Below are positions 1 to 63,200 of a DNA stretch of 64,000 nt, in pieces. The DNA comes from Setophaga petechia. Lineage: Eukaryota; Chordata; Aves; Passeriformes; Parulidae. The stretch is from contig JANCRA010000012.1 of assembly GCA_024362935.1 (NCBI GenBank), forward strand, positions 7,440,001 to 7,504,000, given 5' to 3'. How positions within the stretch are numbered: position 1 is the stretch's first letter; every line of letters begins with the position of its first letter. The notes below the pieces were generated by a model. The model was not told the DNA's origin. It was given only the letters and a program-made list of their open reading frames with translations, and ran no database searches. The translations under genes were made by a program, and so were the position numbers.

Positions 1-743
1 TAACATGTACAGTCATTAGTGAGCACTAAACATCTGTGGTAGTAGTGCTAAGCACATTTTATGTACAACAGAAGGCATAGTGTCTAACCAGATCTACTAG
101 AATTAAAAGAAATTATTTAGGACTTTGAGGAACAGACACACACAACGTCTACACTTCACAGGGTAGTGATACATACTTAATAAATTAATGCAAATAATGG
201 AAGCAGATTACTTTTTACAACAGAGAATGGTGTCCCAGAATATCATAGAAAGAATATATAAATAACCAGGTAATTTCTCTCCTGCTGCAGTATTCTGTCA
301 ATGCTGCTGCACAGTAGGGCTCACTCCTGTCACCAAGTGAAATCCTGTTTAATCCAGATCACCTCAAATGTATTTCTTTTTCTCAAGATTTTATTACTGC
401 AGTTAAGATCAATATTTCCACTCAACTGACACTTCACAAGGCATCTAAATATTTGTGTTGAAGAAATGGAACATTTCTTGAGTATACTTACTTTACTGTA
501 AATGCTGAGCCCCCATATGGCTCTGGCTTGAACAGAGAGCCTGAGGGGCTACACAGCTCCACATGGTAGCTTGTAATCACACCGAGTTATCAATCAATCA
601 ATCAATCCAGCTGGAAATGCCAGCAGCACTCACTCCTCGCTTCGTATAATGTTCTTTTAAAGACCAATATTTGTTTGGAAAGCTACATATTACTAAATTG
701 TAAGAAATCTAAAAAAATTAGAAAAAACCACTAGAACACTTAC
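1..743 (-). other. CPNE8 intron 18 (partial)
   Basis: AT-rich intron sequence between exon 18 and an exon beyond the window start. A short ATCA repeat lies at 589-606. I see no copine coding sequence here. Confidence 0.8.
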
Positions 744-50670
<49,927 letters not shown>

Positions 50671-53174
50671 CTATAAAAAAAAAGAGATAAAAATAATCTT
50701 AGGTATAAAAAGATTGCGAAAGATGCAGATCAGATACCAATGCACATACGTTTTTTACACTTTCAATCAAGAATCACCTTAGCCCTCTCCCCTCCTAATA
50801 CACAAGACTTAGCCAGCACTAACACTGGAGTCAGCTTACATTTCACTTTATTATCCATTTTGGATTTGAGCAAACTGTGGCTCATATACTCCAATACCAA
50901 GAATCAAAAAACAACCACATGTATGTCATACCTACATGAACAGGCATCAGGAAGAGAAATACCTTTAAACCACAAAGATCTACCAGAGATTAACTTGCCA
51001 GCTCAACTCAAAAACTTAAGACTTCACCTAAAAGCTTGGCTATGACATTTCAGAGCCATCAGGAAGTATCTCTAAGAATCTGTCATGGACAAGTAAGGTA
51101 TAGAGAACAAATCCATACAAAGGGCACACCTAGGAATAAATATTGATTTTGTTATGGAATGCAGTCCCAATATCATATCCACACTTCAGCCAGCTGAGAA
51201 GCATTCACAGATGAACAGACTTAAATTAACCATTCTAAATAATCAGGTCTGGCCAGAAACCATTCTCAGCATAGTTACCAACATTTCATCATTTAAAAAA
51301 AATTAAATAAATTCTAAAAACTGTCTTGACAGACTAGAAAAATGTTCTGAAAACAGGATGCCATTAAAAAGAGACAAGAAAGAGCTAATAAACTTTGGAA
51401 AGTATTAAACTTAAGAGCAAAAATGCAGCATGTCTACATGGAGCTGGATATACAGCAGTTATGTCAAAAATAGTCCCAGACATTACAGTTAACCACAAAC
51501 TGACTGCAAGTCAGGAGTCTCGTACCTTTGGGAAAAAAACATACTGGAATACACACTCTAGACTGTTCTTCATAATACTGACAAACACTCAATTCAAGCA
51601 ATAATGTTCTGGACACTCCAATTTCTTGCAATCTAAGACGGATATGGAGCCACTGGAGTTCAGTGAAAACAGAAATAACCAGAGGTATATAGACTGAATC
51701 TACAAGGGAAATACTGCTACAAATGGAAGCTGACCTCAATGCAGACAGAGCAAGTAGGAATAGGTTTAACCATAAATTGAATCTTCTGCACCACAGGCAC
51801 AGAAGTTGAACTTTATTCCATTGTTTTACGATCTGTCACTGTTAAAGGTGGGAGACATGATGTGAAATATCCGTTGTCTTCAAGAACATGTCAGATAGCT
51901 ACAATTCCTAGTAAAGGTCTTTGATCCTACCCCAGAGCAAAAGGAAGGATTAAAAAACCAGTTTATATCCCTTATAGCTGATTATTTTTAATAACTAGTA
52001 GAGCCTCTTCAAGGGTCACCATTAACTACTCTCATTCAGATTTGAAATACATTATTTTTGAGCTACTAAGCAATGCTGAAAAGCACATTACTATTTTGTT
52101 CAATACCGGTGTTCTAAGTGGTCTAATTAAGACTTCAGCAATGAAAGGATACTGTATTCTAAATTTAGGTATTGCCAAGTTCATACTTCAGAACAAGCAA
52201 TATGAACAAAAAAATAGCTTGAAAAGAACATTGGGCAGATCTGTTTTACTTAATCTGGCTAAAGTACACACTAGCTTTAATATTACTACTTGTGAATACA
52301 CCTGAATTCTGCACACACTAATTATTCTGAACTTCTCTAGTCCATTCAGAAATGTAATTTTTATGCATACAATTATACTCAGTGAAGCCATATCCTACTT
52401 TGATGAAAATCATGCAAATATAAATTGGAAGTACCCAAGAAAATCAGTGAACCCAAATCACTAGCTGACAACAATCACTACAAACTGCTTTAAAAGACAG
52501 TACCACAAGTTCTGCAATACTGGAATTGCCAACCCAAAATGAAAATTGTCTCCTATTCCTCCTTAATTATACATACGAAGGTACACCACTAATTCCTGGT
52601 AACTAGAATTGGATTATCCTAAAATGAATTGCAGTAAAACCTCAAAATTAGACTTATATGGAACAAATAGTACATTAGATTTTGGAACAGGCCTCCCATA
52701 CTCACCATTAGAATTCTAAACTATTTTAATTCCTCAGTATAATGACCATACAGTGACCTTATAGTTGCTATGTTAGTGCTTGTCACTGTAGATTAGGATT
52801 AAGGAATTTTAGTCATGTTTATACTGAGATAAGGTGTTTTGAGTTCTTTAGATATTTCCTACTCTTTTTATGTTCCTTTTAAAGTTTTGTTCCCCTCTAT
52901 TTTCCCATATACATATAACATAACGAGTGGCCTGGTACTGTAAAGCTTAGTCTATCCTGATACTTCCAGCAGCTGCAAAAAGCAGCCACCATAGGAACAG
53001 CATAAAAAGAAGGTAAGAATCTGTAGATGAGAATCTACAGGCTCTTAAAGAGTCCTAAAGAATCTAAAGATAAAGAATCTTTAATGAGTTAAGAACATTT
53101 CTACAGAAGCAGTATCCCTGAAAAGATTGCAAGGGTAGACACCCAAGTTTAACACTATAATTCAGGTCAGTTCG

Positions 53175-53575
53175 TGTCACCATGATATTTTCTGAAAAAT
53201 CTTCTTTGCCCAGGATTTTTCTCCTGAGAAGCTGAGAAGCCTCAGAAAAGAAATGTAAACAATAATTATCAGATTGCTTTGCAATGTGCTCTGGAGGTTG
53301 CTTACCAACAGGTGCATCTTTGATTGATTCCATGTGAATTGTGTTGAATTAATGACCAATCCCATGGGGTCCAGCTGTGTCGGGACTCTGGTCAGTCATG
53401 GGCTTTTATTATTCATTCTTGTTTAGCCTTCTGATGTATCCTTTCTCTTTCTTTAGTATAGTTTTAGTATATAATTTCTTTTAATATAATATTATAAAAC
53501 AATAAATCAGCCTTCTGAAAACTTGGAGTCAAATTCTCATCTCTCACCTCTCCCTGGGGACCTCACAACACCACA
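53175..53575 (+). mobile_element. Solo LTR, endogenous-retrovirus type, family A copy 2
   Basis: A 401-bp unit beginning TGTCACCATG and ending CAACACCACA. It aligns along its length with 19932-20326; shared blocks include GAGAAGCTGAGA, ACAGGTGCATCT and AGCCTTCTGA. The flanks are AGTTCG (53169-53174) and AGTTTG (53576-53581), a 6-bp target duplication with one mismatch. AATAAA lies at 53501-53506. No internal viral genes remain. Same orientation as copy 1, antisense to CPNE8. Confidence 0.83.
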
Positions 53576-54710
53576 AGTTTGTGCAATGAAGTTGTGGTTT
53601 TGAATTAGTACAACTTGCAACGCCCTCAATTCAACCCTTCACATACTTTCCTACAAATAAACAATGTCTTCAGCAAAGTTTGCAGCATGTCTGATTGTCC
53701 AAATCATAAAGAGCCAACCAAAATAGTAATGTAAGAACTTGGCAGGCTGTTCAAGCAATGAAGCCAATTTCAAAAGGAACTTTTTAAAGAAAAAATGCCA
53801 ACAGGAAAAAAAAAATTAAAAAAGAGTGATTTGGCCAGTAAATCACCTAACACCTCAATAGGCAGCTCAATTTCATTTGTGTGTTTTCAGTTCTGGGGAA
53901 TAACAATCAAAGTGCTCCCTTAAATATAAGAAAACTACACAGTAACTGTGCATAGGATAATCTACAAGGAATGGTAACACAAACCAGAAAGCAGACTGAA
54001 TTTATTTCTAGAACTTTAGCTGGTCTTTGTACTCCTAATTTTCAATGGCACTTTCTGAACATGCTGAGCAATACAAAGTGTATTTTTTTAGTGAGAAAAG
54101 CATTGTCTTTGGTAGTAAGCTGTTTTGTCTCCGGAAAGCTCACAAATTCAGAAACCAGAAATATCTGAAACTTCTTTTTCTTTCTTCTAACCAAAGTATT
54201 GAGAGAAACAGACTTGTATTTTAAATGAACTTGGTGAGTATATTTTTTGTCTATGTCCATTAAGTCTTGCAGATAAAGAATGCAAATAGAAAAGGAATTT
54301 CTATCAATTATGAGAGAGGGGAAAAAAACCAAAACTTTTTTCCTTGAAAAACATGCATATCAAACACCTATAGCAAGCAAGTCTGGGAACATCCGTGCAG
54401 AAAGCATTATTCTACTAGCACAGATCTTGAAGGAATTCATTCTGCACCTGCCCATTCTGGTGTCGACCTTCCAAAACAGTTGCAACAGCATAGATGTCTA
54501 AGGGGAAAAAAATAATTAGGAGCCATGGAAACAATACTGGAAATGCTGGGATAATTTTTTTTTCTGTATAATGAGAGCCATTTCCCCAGGGTGGGAAAGA
54601 AAGAGATCATTAAATAAGATAAAGTTAAAACATATTTATCTTTGTTTGCATAGTTTCATAAACTCTGTAAAAATTTATCAAAATAACAGTCCAGTACCCA
54701 AGAAGTTTTC

Positions 54711-54940
54711 TAGAATAGAATGTTTCAGTCAGAAGGAGCCTAAAATGATCATCCAGTCCAAAGGCCGAACCACTTCAGGGCTGACCAAAAGTTACAACAC
54801 ATTATTGAGGGCATTGCCCAAATGCCTCTTAAAACACTGCCAGGCTTGGGGCACTGGCCTCTCTAGAAGCCTGTCCCAGCACCTGACCACCCTCTCAGCA
54901 TAGAAATGCCTCCTAATGCCAAGTGTTTTGTGCTGTTTAA
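54711..54940 (-). mobile_element. Old CR1 3'-end fragment
   Basis: About 230 bp with decayed CR1 3' wording: TAGAATAGAATGTTTCAG, ATGATCATCCAGTCC, GGCACTGGCCTCTCTAGAAG, CCTGTCCCAGCACCTGACC and CCTCCTAATGCCAAG. Same orientation as CPNE8. It looks more diverged than the 45125 pair. Confidence 0.72.
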
Positions 54941-57403
54941 CCTAAACCAAGTCACATGTATAAATCAGATGCTTCACTGATCTAGTCAGCAGTGGTGGCT
55001 CACCAGGAACCATCACAGCCTTTGCTGCTTCCTCCAACCTCTAACCCACTATGCCCTATGTGTATGTGGGCAGATGTATGCTAAATATTAGCATTTACTC
55101 TCCTTGCCCACATATACTTTCCTTCAAATTTTACTTTATTTTAGTGATCAACATCTGAACTTCCTTCTATGTACATTTTTTAAGGCTTTGTTACACCAAA
55201 CTGATAAGCAGAAGTAAATCCAATTCCCCTGTCAGAAATTATAGAATTCTGGCCTTGAAGAAAAAACCACAGGAACTACAGAACTGAGCAGTTTAAAATC
55301 TGCTTTTTTAGTTTCAAAATTTTAAAAAATTAAAAATTTGTATTGACTGGAAAAAATACTTTGCTTTCAACAGCTCTGACATCTTGAATGATAAATATTT
55401 GGTTCACTTCAGATTAACTTGTCAAAATCTCTCTGGGTGCTATGGCTTTATGTTTCTCCTCCTCTTTAGACTTACATTTAAATGCATGCAAAGATTTCTT
55501 GGTTGTGAAATAAAGCACTCAGCAGTTTGCAAACATAGAAGTTGGTTACTCATGCAAAATAATTTTTAGAAAATATACATTTTCAGTATATCATATTTGT
55601 ATTATATATTATAAGCACACACTACTTCTCTCAGAATTTTATCAATCCATCAGGAAAGGAATTGTCCCTAGTTCATTAAATAAAAGCATTTCTGTTTCCA
55701 TCACTTAATGATGGGCCCACATCACTTTTTCATGGAAGATCCTGATAATGAAAGGAGCATCCTAATCACATTTTCATGTGCAGAATAGTACTCATTGTAC
55801 TACTAATTGTAACATAACTGTATTATTACCTAGTAGGCACTACTCCTCAGCCTTAATGGCACCATTGAACTTGCAAGGATCAGTCCTAGGATGATGAAGG
55901 ATTCAAAGAGTCCACTCAAGTGAAGAGCCCACTTGACTTACCTGCACAATAATTGCACAAATTACTCAGTGGCAGCTTAAGTAGTCACCCTTCCACAGCT
56001 ATTTACCCTCTCCTTCTCTATTCTGCCAGAGCACAACAAAGCCAGCTATTAGCCTCCAGATCTCTAAATTCTAAATGCCTTGGACCTAACAGCAGATCAG
56101 ACAATTTCTTAGAATTTTACATTATTGTCAAAATAACTGTTTTTCTTACAATAGGCTCACAGGTGAGACAACAGTGACTCTACTGACTAACAGGCAATTA
56201 GGATGACCTGTTCATTTCTGTTCAAACCACCTCCACTCTTCAGGGCACTGGAAGAACCGGAAAGAAAGCAAACATATCTCTGATGTGCAAGCTTAGGAAA
56301 ACATTCACAATACCTCTTCATAACCTCTGGAGAAGTAATTCACCAGAAAACAAATAATTTTCAGCCTCACAATAACTTTCATTGTCAAGCTATATTGATT
56401 CAGAAGCCATAAGGGAAAAAAGAAAGGGAGAAGCAATGAGAAGGGTAAGATCAGCAGTGCTTCCATGAGTTTTAACACAACCCACAGCCATCTCTGGCTA
56501 GATGTACACAAACAATTTTAGGATGAAACCTCTATTAAAACTGCTGATTGCTCCTGAGGGTTAAAAAAACCCCAAAGGAATCACCAAGTTTATTTACTCT
56601 AACACAGCAATAGTTTTACAGAAATTCTGTGAGAACAGATGGAAAGTACTGGGTTATAAAAATACATTTGTGCAGATGAAACAGACCAAAACATAATCTT
56701 AGACTATCCCAGTTTATATTAAAAAAAAAAAAAGACCAATTAGTACTAACACAAACTGGTGGAACTCTGCTTCAGTACCAACCCAAAATTCTATTTGAAA
56801 CCAACAGAATAAACCATCCCCATTTATGTTGTTACGGCTGGGCAGGTAAACAGTTTCTGGCTCTGAGCTTCTGGTGATGTATCCTGGGAATTGGCACTAA
56901 TGACTGCTGGTGGTCAAAAGAGCTTTTCAATCTAGTGCCAACTCACCACTCCTTTCCAGTTACTTTCATTGAGACCATCCAAATCCATGGATATGCTGCT
57001 CTATGTGAGATCTGATTTCTTTAGGAATGTATAATACCTCTAATACAGTGTCTCATTAATGTATAACAGCATATAAAACCTACAGATTGGTTTTGTAGTT
57101 TTTCTGAAACAACTCTTTAAGAGGTATACCTCAAAGAAGTAATTTTAAAAGGAAGTACATACCATCAGTGTAATATTCATCCTTTCTCTGTCAGTGCAGG
57201 ACTGTTAATCAGTGAGCCACTGCTCAGATGGGCAGATAAAAAATTGAGAAAAACAATACTACCACAGAAAGTCTTCATAAAAATAAAAAAAGTTATTGCA
57301 CATTTCCTAGATCTTTTCCTGTTGCCAGCCCTTCCTGTATGCCACCTTTCTGAGACCTAGTACAGTGGGCTTCAGCTGAGGGAGGGTGTTACAGTGAGCC
57401 ACC

Positions 57404-57941
57404 TGTGAGAATCCATAAAATCAGAGGGTTTTAAGAAGGTTGTAAGAGACAGGCCTCAGATACAGCAGAGTTGTGAACAGTGCTAAAGCAGCAGAAAAAA
57501 TTATTTAAGCTGTAGAAAAGATACAAAAAAAGAACAATGAAGCTGTGTATTAGTGCTTGTATAAGCTTTCTAAGTTGTAAAAAGTGTTTCTAGCAGATAC
57601 TAAGAAAGTTAAGCTTATGAATAGCGCTCTTGTGTGTTGTCTCTTATAAATGAGCATTGTATTCGAAAATAAGCAACCATTGTTTTAACCAAAGCTACGT
57701 GTGCTTATGTTGATTAGATAGAATTACTGTCAATATGCTTTTGCTTTGTGTAATTGGCTAAGATGGCTATATAGTATGTTGTAACATTAAGTTTTCCAGC
57801 CTGCTGCCTAGACAGCAAGCTGTTCACATCACTCTATTGTTATAATCATGTAATGAGGCTGATGCTGAAAAATAAATAGCTCAAGATGCTTTTCAGAGCA
57901 GCCCCGTTCCGTTCGTGTCTGTATATAAATTGCTAGCGTCA
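57404..57941 (+). mobile_element. Solo LTR, family B (ERVL-like)
   Basis: A 538-bp unit beginning TGTGAGAATCC and ending GCTAGCGTCA. It is flanked by the perfect 5-bp repeat CCACC (57399-57403 and 57942-57946). AATAAA lies at 57871-57876, about 65 bases before the end, as expected of an LTR R/U5 boundary. The 5-bp duplication and the sequence differ from family A and suggest an ERVL-like origin (inference). No flanking internal region was recognised. Antisense to CPNE8. Confidence 0.8.
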
Positions 57942-58540
57942 CCACCCATCAGTGTCCCACCTCCTGTCTGAGGACAACCATGAAGTTTTCAGTGGTGGCA
58001 GGGGTGGAAGAGGTGGTCTCAGAAGGAGAATGATGTTGATGACTTCTTCCTCCCCACTTCAAGGACCCCCAGCTGAGTTAACATGCCCTGACCTCATTCA
58101 TCTGCAAGTCCATTCTACATCCACATTTACTGTACACCACATACAGCCTGTATGACATCTGCTTGAGACTCGCTCCTTCATCACTTCTGGTTTTGCCCAG
58201 CTCCCAAACTGCACTTCTTTACCAATCACTGGTGACCTCTTTACAGCACTGGGGTCCCCAGTAAGGGGGACATGAGTACCCTCTTTTCACCCTCTGCTCT
58301 CACACTCCCATCCTGTGCCCCCACTTGCAAAGCCTCTGCTATCACACCATGACAATGCTCCTCTGCACTGCACCACTCTGTCAGGGTCACAAATACATCA
58401 TTATACACATAGTAATTACTAGCTACTATCATCTGCTGAAGGAAATATGGTTGTACCACACAATTATACAAGGATAAGCCAAAAGGAAACTAACTAAGCA
58501 GTAGCGACCCAGTAACTAGAAAAAATGAGAGCAGGTTTGG

Positions 58541-60270
58541 GTTTGCAGCTAAGTAAAACCAAACAAAGCTTCACCTAGGCAAAGGCACGTTCAGACAAAA
58601 CCTGACAAGTCCTGACACTCCCAAGGTTGTGTGAAACCTGAAGCCTGCATGAGAACTGACATGTTAAAGGTTAATGACTCAAAAATCAGATTTGCAAAAG
58701 CAACAGGTGCTTTGCTGAGGCCAGAATCGCACCCCTTAAACAAAGGGGAGGAGAAGAATTTTTGGGTGTGTGGTGAAACCATTGACCTTCTAAGAACAGC
58801 CCAGGTGCAGAGGAGGTGTACACTCAACCACCAGAGGATGACCACACCAAACCAAAAAGGCCAGTAAGAAGTAGATCCTGCAAGGTGGGGTAATGCTTTT
58901 TATCATGCCAATATCCTCTCCTGATGAGACTCAAGTGTAAAACCACCCCCTGGGGGAGGTATCAGGACACTCACAGGTAAGCCTGAAGGTATCAATTCCT
59001 TCTGGTAAGTCACAACTGGCTCAACCTGTGCAGTCACGAGAAACAGCGGTCATGTCTCATGTCTTAGAAAGGGCCACAAACCTTCAAAGTCCCCTGAAGC
59101 ACCTCCAGACTGTGCATGATCCACAATATTTCATAGTGTAAGGCTCCACTCCCAGGCCCAGGTGCCTTCCCATCTGAACATATATTAACCCATTGAATCT
59201 TTGCCTCCCACCCATCACTTCCCTGTATTTCCTCCCATTCCAAACCACGACAGGGAGACTTCTCCAGCCCCAACAGATAAAGACTGTGACCACAACTTTG
59301 ATCAAAAGACATCAAAACTTCAACAATCAAGTCTCAGTGCTGGATCCATGGGTAGTGATATCTTTCCTCTTCTTTTGTACTCTTACCCTGTCTTTCTTTT
59401 CCTTTATGTTTTCCTAAGTGATATTGTTACATTTTTAAATAATTATATTTCTATTAATAATAACCAAAGCAGATACACACCTCCTTTGCAATATAACCAA
59501 ACTGTTCTGAAACAAACCAGCCATGTGTATACACACTGGTCATTCAGTCTCGTTTCACTTTAATCCACCACGAGGGATCTAGTAAGAACTTTCAGTTACC
59601 CCATCTCAGGGACGGGTTAAAACAGCCTGTCCCTTGTGTGTGGAAAATCACTCCATGAAAAGCCACTGTCCATGAAAGAGACTGAGGAGTCCTGTGCCAT
59701 TATTTGAATAAAGGGAGAGAGCTCACTCGGCCTCATGCCCATGGGGTTTCTCTCTTGAGGCTTCAGAGGACACAGCCCACTTTTATCCTAAAATCCCAGC
59801 CAAATGTTGACCTCTTCCTTTCCCCAGTGGCTGCAGCACTAGGAAGGTAAAGCCTTCCCAAACCACCTACCACATTCCCCCCTCGAACGAGTCCTTTTCC
59901 TCCAGAGTTTAGAAGTTTGGGCTATGTGGGTTCTGCACACAACAGACTTTGTGCTGACCCATTTGTCTATTGCCCTCAAGTTCAGGAGTCAAACTCTTTG
60001 GGTTCTGCAGCTTGAGGCTGGCAGAGGCACCAAGATCCATTTCTAAGACACTAACTCCCATATCTCCCTAAGACACTCACCCATGGAACTGTTTGTAAAG
60101 ACACTAGCATCCATCTTTCCATCACTAGCTGTCGCCAGACAGAACCTATAGTGCAAACAATCTGCTGTAAATTCTATTAGTCACACTGCTGCATGTTTAA
60201 ATTTCAAACAATAGAGACACACATGAAAACTGACATGTTAAAGGTTAATGACTCAAAAAACTAAACTTGA
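58541..60270 (+). mobile_element. Possible remnant of an LTR element (unclassified)
   Basis: A 1.7-kb block that is GC-richer than the surrounding intron. A near-identical direct repeat of about 46 bp occurs near each end (58649-58694 and 60222-60268, core CTGACATGTTAAAGGTTAATG). Inside are a TATA-like ATATATTAA (about 59180), AATAAA (about 59707) and wording that resembles avian LTR sequence. No reading frame of a viral protein was recognised and no clean ends or target duplication were found. It may instead be an unrelated intronic repeat. Confidence 0.4.
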
Positions 60271-63200
60271 AAACTAAACTTGCACTCTATCAGGAATACA
60301 TCTCCATGACTATGGACACTGTAAACCATTAATGTTTTTTGTCATCTGAAACCAGCTGGTTCTCTAGGCAGTATAATTTCAAAGAAAAAAACAATGTAAG
60401 ATCAATCTTCGGTTGCCAGTCACACATAACCACTCCATAGACTTTTAATCCAATCTAGAAACACATACACAAAGAAAGCAGGAAGATGAAAACCAGGTTT
60501 ACAATCAAAATTAATTTTATATTCTGTATTTTTACTATACAGAGTTGAATAATACAAGCTTGAATAATTTGTTACGAATATCTCCTTTATCGTTATAACT
60601 TTCTGTGACAGAGACTTCTAACAAATTATTAGTATTTTTAAAAAACCCAAAAGGTAAGTATGATGGCTGGAGAGACATGATCTTGCCAGAGATCAATGCC
60701 TAGGACAGTCAAAGATATACTTAAACATACTTTTAGGTATTGCAAACACTTGGAAGTGGGTGGTTAAGACTTTCACACTACCAAACAAAAAGAAAAATTC
60801 TGAAGTGGTATGCTTTGTTTGTTTGTGCAAGAAACTTGAAATTGAATAATTTCAATTACAGAGAATAGGGATTGCTTAATTCCATTCAGCTCATTCATTA
60901 ATGTTAGATTCTGTACAAATTGTGAAGTGGCACAGGACTGATCCAAAACAGGCATGGGCAACCAACTGTGCTTCTGTTGAATTAACTGTGAGAGGTGTTT
61001 ATGGTGCCTTTATGCACATAACGCCTGTTGTGGGAACACAGGCAGTGGAGAGTTTATCCAACATAAACCCAGACCAATAAAGACACACTGCCTGATTGAA
61101 CATAAAGCCTTTCAAAGCAGTATCATAACAAACGCTCTGAATTAGCAAAGTGACCCTGCACTCTGTCAATATTTTAAAACCATCTTTCCAATAACCATGT
61201 CATCTTTGATACACTACTAGAAATCAAAATGATAAAACTACAGCTTCACTTTCCCACAGATATTAAAAAAACACTCTCAATAAGATAATTCTGACTGAGA
61301 AGTCCATAAATAAATATTAGCATGAGGTATAATAAAACTCTTAACTTTTTTATTAACATAAGACTGCAGAATGGCTGCAGAATTATCAGGTACTGAAGGA
61401 AAAAAGACTAGGCCTGTCCATACAGTAACTATGATAAACAGAAACCATCATTATACAGATCATAACAAAAAAATTAAAAACATGAACCCATTAAACTACC
61501 CTGAATTTTGTACGCTCACACAGAGCACAAACTTCAAGATACACAATCACAATCTTGCAGTTCTCAGCCTTAGATAAACTACTTCAGTCAACACATAGTA
61601 ACAGCACTAACAGAGGGAAGATGGGAACAAAATATGGAGCTTTTCCAAGACTTAACTAGATTGGAATCAGTGGAGGACATCCGCAGAGGGAAAACAGATG
61701 ACAGGTACAAGGCCTGAAGCTTACCTGAAGCTCACATAAGACCACAGGCTCACACACACAGCTGGTAAGAGAAGAGTCCTGTCTAGACACAGGGTTATAA
61801 CCAGCACACAGTGCAAGCACCCCTGTAGAGGAAGAGGAATCTTTGGGCTGGAAAACAGTGAGTAAAAGGAGAGAGTGCAGCCTCTTTCCACTCTTTCACA
61901 CAGACTGCAGAGACAAGGTTCTGGTCCTTCACCACATGACAATTGTGTAAAATTATGCCAGGCAGCGACAAATAAAGATTGCATGGCAGGTGACAGTAAC
62001 ATTTTCATCAGATCATAAATGCCCTTCAGCACGTGTGAAGAAGAGTGAGACAAGGTGCAGAGGGAGATGGCTACTACAGCAATTGATCCAGACAACAGTG
62101 GACAATTACCAACACCAGGGGATGCTCTGGGACACATATGTAAGTTCTTCTGCCATATTAGAGCTGGCTCTTGAGTCAAGGACTTCTGCTTCCTGATAAA
62201 CTACATCTTAGAGAGTCAAGAAAGAATTGTGAAGTTTTTATTTGATAGTTATGGAGCAGTAATAACTAGAATCAAATAAATTTCTTGCTATTTCTAGCAT
62301 TTTTTAAAGTTACAGCTAATGCTGGCATTCAAAAGACAAGGGAATGACATAAAAAACTTTTAGCCATAAATAAATTTCAGAAAGAGCATTGCCTGACAAT
62401 CCAAAACACTTCTGGATTTTACAATTTTCACAGAATTTCTCATCCCCTGAGATGCATTTCTCCTAAAGGCTACCTGATGTGACCCTGAAGCTAAACCAGG
62501 ATGGCTTGGAGAATATCAAGTAGTGCAATGCCATCTGCACAGAGCTGAATCTGGATACTCTGGCAACACTGGCAGTACAAGGATGCAGGCAAATTGGGAA
62601 ATGCTGACAAATAAACCACATGGAATTGAGAGCTAAAGAAACAGAATGTGTATCCTTACTGAATAAGACAGACAGAAAGACAGAAAAAAGGGAAGAAGAG
62701 TCACAAATTTACTTTATAGCACAAAGAGTGGGCACTGCTTAACTGACCACATATTACACCACCTGTACAAGCTGGACGAACTTCCCTCATGTCCTACAAG
62801 GAAAATGAGCCAAAACCCACAAAAAGCAAACAACCCACAAAAAACCCACAAAACATCACCACAACAACAAAAATCCCCAAAGCCAAACAAAAAGAAAAAC
62901 CCAAGAAAAAAAATCTAGGAATAAATGATAGTTATCAACTAACAATTTTTGATGTAAATTAGTGACCACATTGGTCCTACAACTCTTCAAGTATCAAGAA
63001 GAAAAACCATCACAACCTAAACTGTTGCTAAAAGCATTTCTCCCCAGGTATTAAGAAATACACAACTGCTAATTATTACAGAATTTTCAGCATTCTCTGA
63101 ATTTTGCAGTTTCCTCTTGCAGTCTTTCACAATTTCATTTAACACCATATTTCACAAGCTTTAGCCAATGAATGTGTTTACAGATGAATCACAAACGTGT

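Noticed and set aside
61721..62179. 152-codon open frame on the minus strand in intron 1
   Set aside because: The protein is cysteine- and serine-rich with no recognisable domain and no exon-like conservation; it looks like a chance frame.
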